From: an uncultured Umboniibacter sp.
Lineage (GTDB): Bacteria > Pseudomonadota > Gammaproteobacteria > Pseudomonadales > DSM-25080
Assembly (NCBI RefSeq): GCF_947497555.1
Contig: NZ_CANMGY010000002.1
Coordinates: 303,080-367,079 of the forward strand
Reading direction: 5' to 3'
Length of the DNA: 64,000 bases
The notes beneath the pieces were generated by a model. It searched no databases. It was not told the DNA's origin and saw only the letters and a program-made list of their open reading frames with translations. Positions 61,172 to 64,000 of this stretch are shown in pieces. The translations under genes were made by a program, and so were the position numbers. Each line of letters opens with the position of its first letter. The stretch's first letter is position 1.

Positions 61172-62123
61172 GGCTACCCACTAACCTTTCTCGAAATAGC
61201 TTATCATCTCGCCAAATATCGTAACTGGCAGAAATTCGGTCTTGCCAGGACTTCGATGCCGTAGGTGCAGATAATTTTGGGCCGGCTACCATGTCCCACT
61301 CAACTAATGGTTTGCCACTAAGCGATGCCCAAGTATTAAAGATCATCCAAGTACCACGCAGCTTGGCTTCGATGGCGTAACCCGCAATATGAGGGGTAGC
61401 AATCTCCGCTCTAGCAATTGACGTAACCGCCACGGCCGGCTCGTCATCCCAAACATCAAGTACCCAACGTAAATCATCTCGCGCGAATAACGCTGCGTCT
61501 TGAATAACGGGCCCTCGGCCTGCATTAATCACTACAGTTCCGGGCTTTAGTAAGTGAACATTCGCTTCATCCAACAGTCCAATACTCGGGTAGGCACCGC
61601 CTCGCACCAACGGAGTATGAAAACAACAGATATCTGCCTGACGCAGTGCCTCTGGCAGTGAAACTAAAGGTACCACCGCGTGGCTCAAATGAGGGTCAAC
61701 AGCTACTACGTCAGCGCCTAAACTCCTAAGTCGCAGCGCGACGCGAGAGCCTACGTTGCCACAACCAATCACCGCCGCGGTCCTTCCCACTAAGGGTTGG
61801 TCGAGTGCAGCCAAGGCAGCCATAACATAGTCGGCAACACTATCTGCATTACAACCGGGTGCAGATGACCATGCAATTTTCTGCTGCTCGAGATAGGGAA
61901 TATCTAGGTGATCCGTACCAATAGTGCAGGTCCCGATGAATTTCGGCAGAGCGTGTGAAAGCAGGCTCTTGTTGACTGACGTAACCGAGCGAACTACTAA
62001 GGCATCGCAACCGATTAAATCATCGCTGGTCATGGTACGCCCATTCAGACGCACAATATCATTGAAGTAGGAACCGAATAGCTGCTCTACCCCGGGAATG
62101 TTTTCATCGACGACCAACTTCAT
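61089..62123 (-). CDS. pdxB: erythronate-4-phosphate dehydrogenase PdxB
   Basis: NAD-dependent 2-hydroxyacid dehydrogenase in pyridoxal-5'-phosphate synthesis, which SufS and AlaA in this window need as cofactor. The 344-residue protein has the Rossmann motif GCGNVGSRVALRLRSLGADV, the catalytic arginine/glutamate/histidine region (VINAGRGPVIQ, ATPHIAGYAIEAK) and the PdxB-specific dimerisation tail ending FDALRKNYPERNEFSR. It is slightly shorter than E. coli PdxB (378) but ends with the normal tail. Confidence 0.95.
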   Translation of the reverse strand: MKLVVDENIPGVEQLFGSYFNDIVRLNGRTMTSDDLIGCDALVVRSVTSVNKSLLSHALPKFIGTCTIGTDHLDIPYLEQQKIAWSSAPGCNADSVADYVMAALAALDQPLVGRTAAVIGCGNVGSRVALRLRSLGADVVAVDPHLSHAVVPLVSLPEALRQADICCFHTPLVRGGAYPSIGLLDEANVHLLKPGTVVINAGRGPVIQDAALFARDDLRWVLDVWDDEPAVAVTSIARAEIATPHIAGYAIEAKLRGTWMIFNTWASLSGKPLVEWDMVAGPKLSAPTASKSWQDRISASYDIWRDDKLFRERLVGSPKDNAVSFDALRKNYPERNEFSRFDWE

Positions 62124-62148
62124 AGTATTTCCTTAATCTAATACTTAG

Positions 62149-62718
62149 CTAATTCAACTCGATACGATCTGGAAGTGAAGCCGAGCAGATAATTTCGCCA
62201 CCAAACACTGCAGCTAAGGCCTCAGCAATCTGTTGTGCTCGAGGAGGAAAAGCTGTTGCTACGTAATCCTGTAACTGATTATATACGGCGTCCTTCAGAG
62301 CAGTTGGGTCATTAGGATGTGCAAGATTATCAGTACTGACGCCAAATTTTAAACCCGCTGCTACCGACAAGAACCACTCTACTGCCTGGGGCTTCGCTTC
62401 AACCTCTACGAACTTCTCCTGCTGTTGAGCACATCGACCATCCGGGGTATACCAATACCCATAATCCGCTTGCGATCGGCGTTGCTCTCCAGCAATACAC
62501 CAATGAGCTATTTCGTGAAGTGCTGAACGTTCATAGTCAAGACGATAGTAAATACGCGCTGGAGAACTATTCTTAGCGGGGAGATATAGCGGTTCATCCG
62601 CCCCGCCCAACAATTCAGTATTGTGCGAGAAACTGAAAACCTCAGCGAAAACCTCACAAATACGAAGATCGACCCTCGACGGTACTATCGAGGGAGATAA
62701 TCGGTTGTCTAACGACAC
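62149..62718 (-). CDS. epmC: elongation factor P hydroxylase EpmC
   Basis: Hydroxylates the beta-lysyl-lysine modification of EF-P. The 189-residue protein (YfcM/DUF1265 family) has the N-terminal FAEVFSFSHNTELLGGADEPLYLPA and the metal-binding HEIAHWCIAGEQRR near residue 68. GYWYTPDGR and the glutamate-rich FVEVEAKPQAVEWFLSVAAG are also typical. It lies 25 bases upstream of pdxB on the same strand, a neighbourhood also seen in other gammaproteobacteria. Confidence 0.94.
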   Translation of the reverse strand: MSLDNRLSPSIVPSRVDLRICEVFAEVFSFSHNTELLGGADEPLYLPAKNSSPARIYYRLDYERSALHEIAHWCIAGEQRRSQADYGYWYTPDGRCAQQQEKFVEVEAKPQAVEWFLSVAAGLKFGVSTDNLAHPNDPTALKDAVYNQLQDYVATAFPPRAQQIAEALAAVFGGEIICSASLPDRIELN

Positions 62719-62788
62719 GCGTTACTCCGAATAAAAACTATACTTAGAAGGCGCAAGTTTACTTAACTTGCGAGTCTGAGGCAGTATT

Positions 62789-63469
62789 ATGAACCCTAGC
62801 ATAAAACACGACAAGTCCGACCCAAATGTCACGGGTATATTCTCTAAGAAGGTGACTAACGACGCCCCGATTTCACCGATCATCAGTATCAGTCCGGAGC
62901 TAGCCGGTATTAAAATGATCTACCAATGTGATGATGACGCCCGTTACTACTCACTCCCGATTCTCTGCTGGTCGATACTAGCAAGTGGCCGGATAACAGG
63001 GCTAGTAGCCTGGCAAGGCTCGGTGTGTCCCTGTGATAAAGTACAGCTCGCATATGGCGGAAAATGGGTTGGCTATCAAAGCATGAATTCAAAGACCTTA
63101 GAGTTCGAAGCACCAGAATCGAAACGGGCCGAGCTTCAAACTATGACCCGACAAACTGAAAGAAACCAACCGCTATTAATTCCTGATATTATCGGTACTC
63201 ACGCCCTGCTCTTGGCAGATCGCGAAGGTGGATACAATTTGAAACCCGTCGTAGGATGGAGATTCACCAATGGGGAAATTATCGGACTGTTTCACAACCA
63301 CTACGAAAAGCGAAGTAAGCCGCTTTCAGAGCAACACTTGATGGCAGTAGATACGCCCGGAACAGGCTTCGTTTACTACTTTCACTATGCCATAGCAAAG
63401 CGCGTCCATGCCAAGGAACCAAGCGCAATGGCTAGCATGCGAGCGCTAGTATCTAGACTAACGCTGTAA
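62789..63469 (+). CDS. conserved-looking hypothetical protein
   Basis: A 226-residue soluble protein with two comparable halves. Each half has a core of the form YY-PILCWSILASGRITGLVAWQG / KPVVGWRFTNGEIIGLFHNHY, suggesting an internal beta-repeat of about 125 residues. The first half includes YQCDDDARYYSLP, the second LLLADREGGYNLK. No family was recognised and there is no signal peptide. It is a lone gene, divergent from epmC. Confidence 0.75.
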   Translation: MNPSIKHDKSDPNVTGIFSKKVTNDAPISPIISISPELAGIKMIYQCDDDARYYSLPILCWSILASGRITGLVAWQGSVCPCDKVQLAYGGKWVGYQSMNSKTLEFEAPESKRAELQTMTRQTERNQPLLIPDIIGTHALLLADREGGYNLKPVVGWRFTNGEIIGLFHNHYEKRSKPLSEQHLMAVDTPGTGFVYYFHYAIAKRVHAKEPSAMASMRALVSRLTL

Positions 63470-63529
63470 GGGGGAAATAGACCTCAATAATAGTCTTCCC
63501 TTAGACAGCCTACGAAGACGGTTAAGACT

Positions 63530-63778
63530 TTAGCTTGTCGATGCGATCTCGATAACAAAATGAAATTCTTCCTGACCATCAACGTTAACCACTTCGCTGG
63601 CAATGAGTGAGTGCTCTAAGAACTGGCAAAATTTTAAGATATCACGTTGCGTAGAGGGATCGGTTGCAAGCACCTGCAAGCGCTCGCCATGATTAGCTTC
63701 ACGGACTGCGCCATGAAGCATCATAACTGGCTCTGGACAAAACAAACCGCGAGTGTCTAGGACGTGATCAATCTTCAT
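63530..63778 (-). CDS. tusA: sulfur carrier protein TusA
   Basis: An 82-residue carrier that moves persulfide sulfur to tRNA thiolation and other pathways. The active-site cysteine is C14 in LFCPEPVMM (CPxP motif), with the TusA fold [31 protein letters not shown]. The ATG at 63778 follows AAGGTGG and gives the family length; a longer upstream frame would overlap the YheU-like gene. It overlaps that gene's stop by 11 bases. Confidence 0.94.
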   Translation of the reverse strand: [82 protein letters not shown]

Positions 63779-64000
63779 GGCCACCTTCTTGAGCTTGCTG
63801 ACTAGCTTGCCAAGCATCAGTCGAAACAATATGTGTGCTAGATAGCACGGGGTCAAAAACGATCACCGCCCCACCATCCAGCACCTGTTGTTTAAGTTGA
63901 TTAATCTTAGCCTTTAGACTGAACTCCACCGCCCCATAATCGGTTCCCTCACGAGTAATAAACTCCTCGAGAACCGCTTCTAATGAGGTGTTAGTCAGCT
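63768..64000 (-). CDS. YheU-family (UPF0270) protein, 5' end cut off
   Basis: A partial minus-strand frame with no stop up to the window end. Its translation LTNTSLEAVLEEFITREGTDYG matches YheU (UPF0270) proteins, which have ETLENLIREFVLREGTDYG at the same place. The later ALKAKINQLKQQVLDGGAVIVFDP also fits the family. About six to eight N-terminal residues are missing. The stop TGA overlaps the tusA start. UPF0270 has no established function. Confidence 0.82.
   Translation of the reverse strand, partial: LTNTSLEAVLEEFITREGTDYGAVEFSLKAKINQLKQQVLDGGAVIVFDPVLSSTHIVSTDAWQASQQAQEGGHED

Noticed and set aside
63493-63519. A short inverted repeat GTCTTC/GAAGAC between the unknown gene and tusA.
   Set aside because: Only a 6-bp stem, a long loop and no T-run, so a terminator is not supported.

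Overview
The window reads as a chromosomal segment of a free-living, aerobic gammaproteobacterium of marine type. Base composition looks close to 48-50% GC by eye; it was not computed. The gammaproteobacterial assignment rests on long-form QueF, EpmC, PdxB, TusA beside a YheU-like protein, ArfB, AlaA and FrmAB. The marine, Cellvibrionales/Halieaceae-like flavour (TonB-dependent receptor next to a TPR-sulfotransferase, many exported peptidases, a Suf-type Fe-S system led by IscR) is inference. No phage, transposase, CRISPR array or rRNA was seen.

Layout. 0.2-6.8 kb: one Fe-S cluster assembly operon, iscR-sufBCDS-sufA-sufT-sufE, behind a sigma70-like promoter carrying an IscR-type box. 6.8-9.8 kb: minus-strand small genes (thioredoxin-like, SOUL haem-binding, a TIGR03643 protein overlapping an FAD oxidoreductase). 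10.1-12.7 kb: a bd-type/cyanide-insensitive quinol oxidase (cioAB plus a DUF2474-like peptide), followed by tRNA-Ser. 13-21 kb: nitroreductase, acyltransferase, MASE2-adenylate cyclase, yadG-yadH-queF, arfB, and a TauD dioxygenase/class II aldolase pair. 21.5-31.9 kb: a large exported serine hydrolase, thioesterase, RbgA-type GTPase, two-domain GH3 glucosaminidase, FemAB-like acyltransferase and small envelope proteins. 31.9-38.3 kb: a YibI/YibH-like pair, two exported metallopeptidases (DUF885, M2) and a quinone-oxidoreductase-like enzyme. 38.6-40.7 kb: glutathione-dependent formaldehyde detoxification (frmA, frmB). 40.7-45.4 kb: an efflux operon (TolC, HlyD, two ABC-2 permeases) with no ATPase gene. 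45.6-54.7 kb: exported alpha/beta hydrolase, lipoprotein, TonB-dependent receptor, TPR-sulfotransferase, S41 peptidase and a winged-helix/TPR regulator. 54.7-55.6 kb: a repeated tRNA-Gly/tRNA-Glu array with a scrambled tRNA-Glu copy and duplicated terminators. 55.6-64 kb: msrB-tag-DUF1499-gpx damage-repair operon, alaA, an NAD-kinase-like protein, pdxB, epmC, an unknown protein, tusA and a YheU-family gene cut by the window edge.

How the parts fit. The metabolism looks respiratory, with oxidative and electrophile defence (Suf, CioAB, MsrB, Gpx, FrmAB, Tag). It also has peptide and polymer scavenging at the cell surface (M2, DUF885, S41, TonB receptor). Many neighbouring genes overlap as ATGA or TAATG, so translational coupling is common. 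The least ordinary structures are the scrambled tRNA-Glu copy within a 126-bp tandem duplication, the ATPase-less ABC/HlyD/TolC operon, and the receptor/sulfotransferase/peptidase/regulator block. I did not find a clear candidate for a wholly new system; the findings are ranked accordingly.
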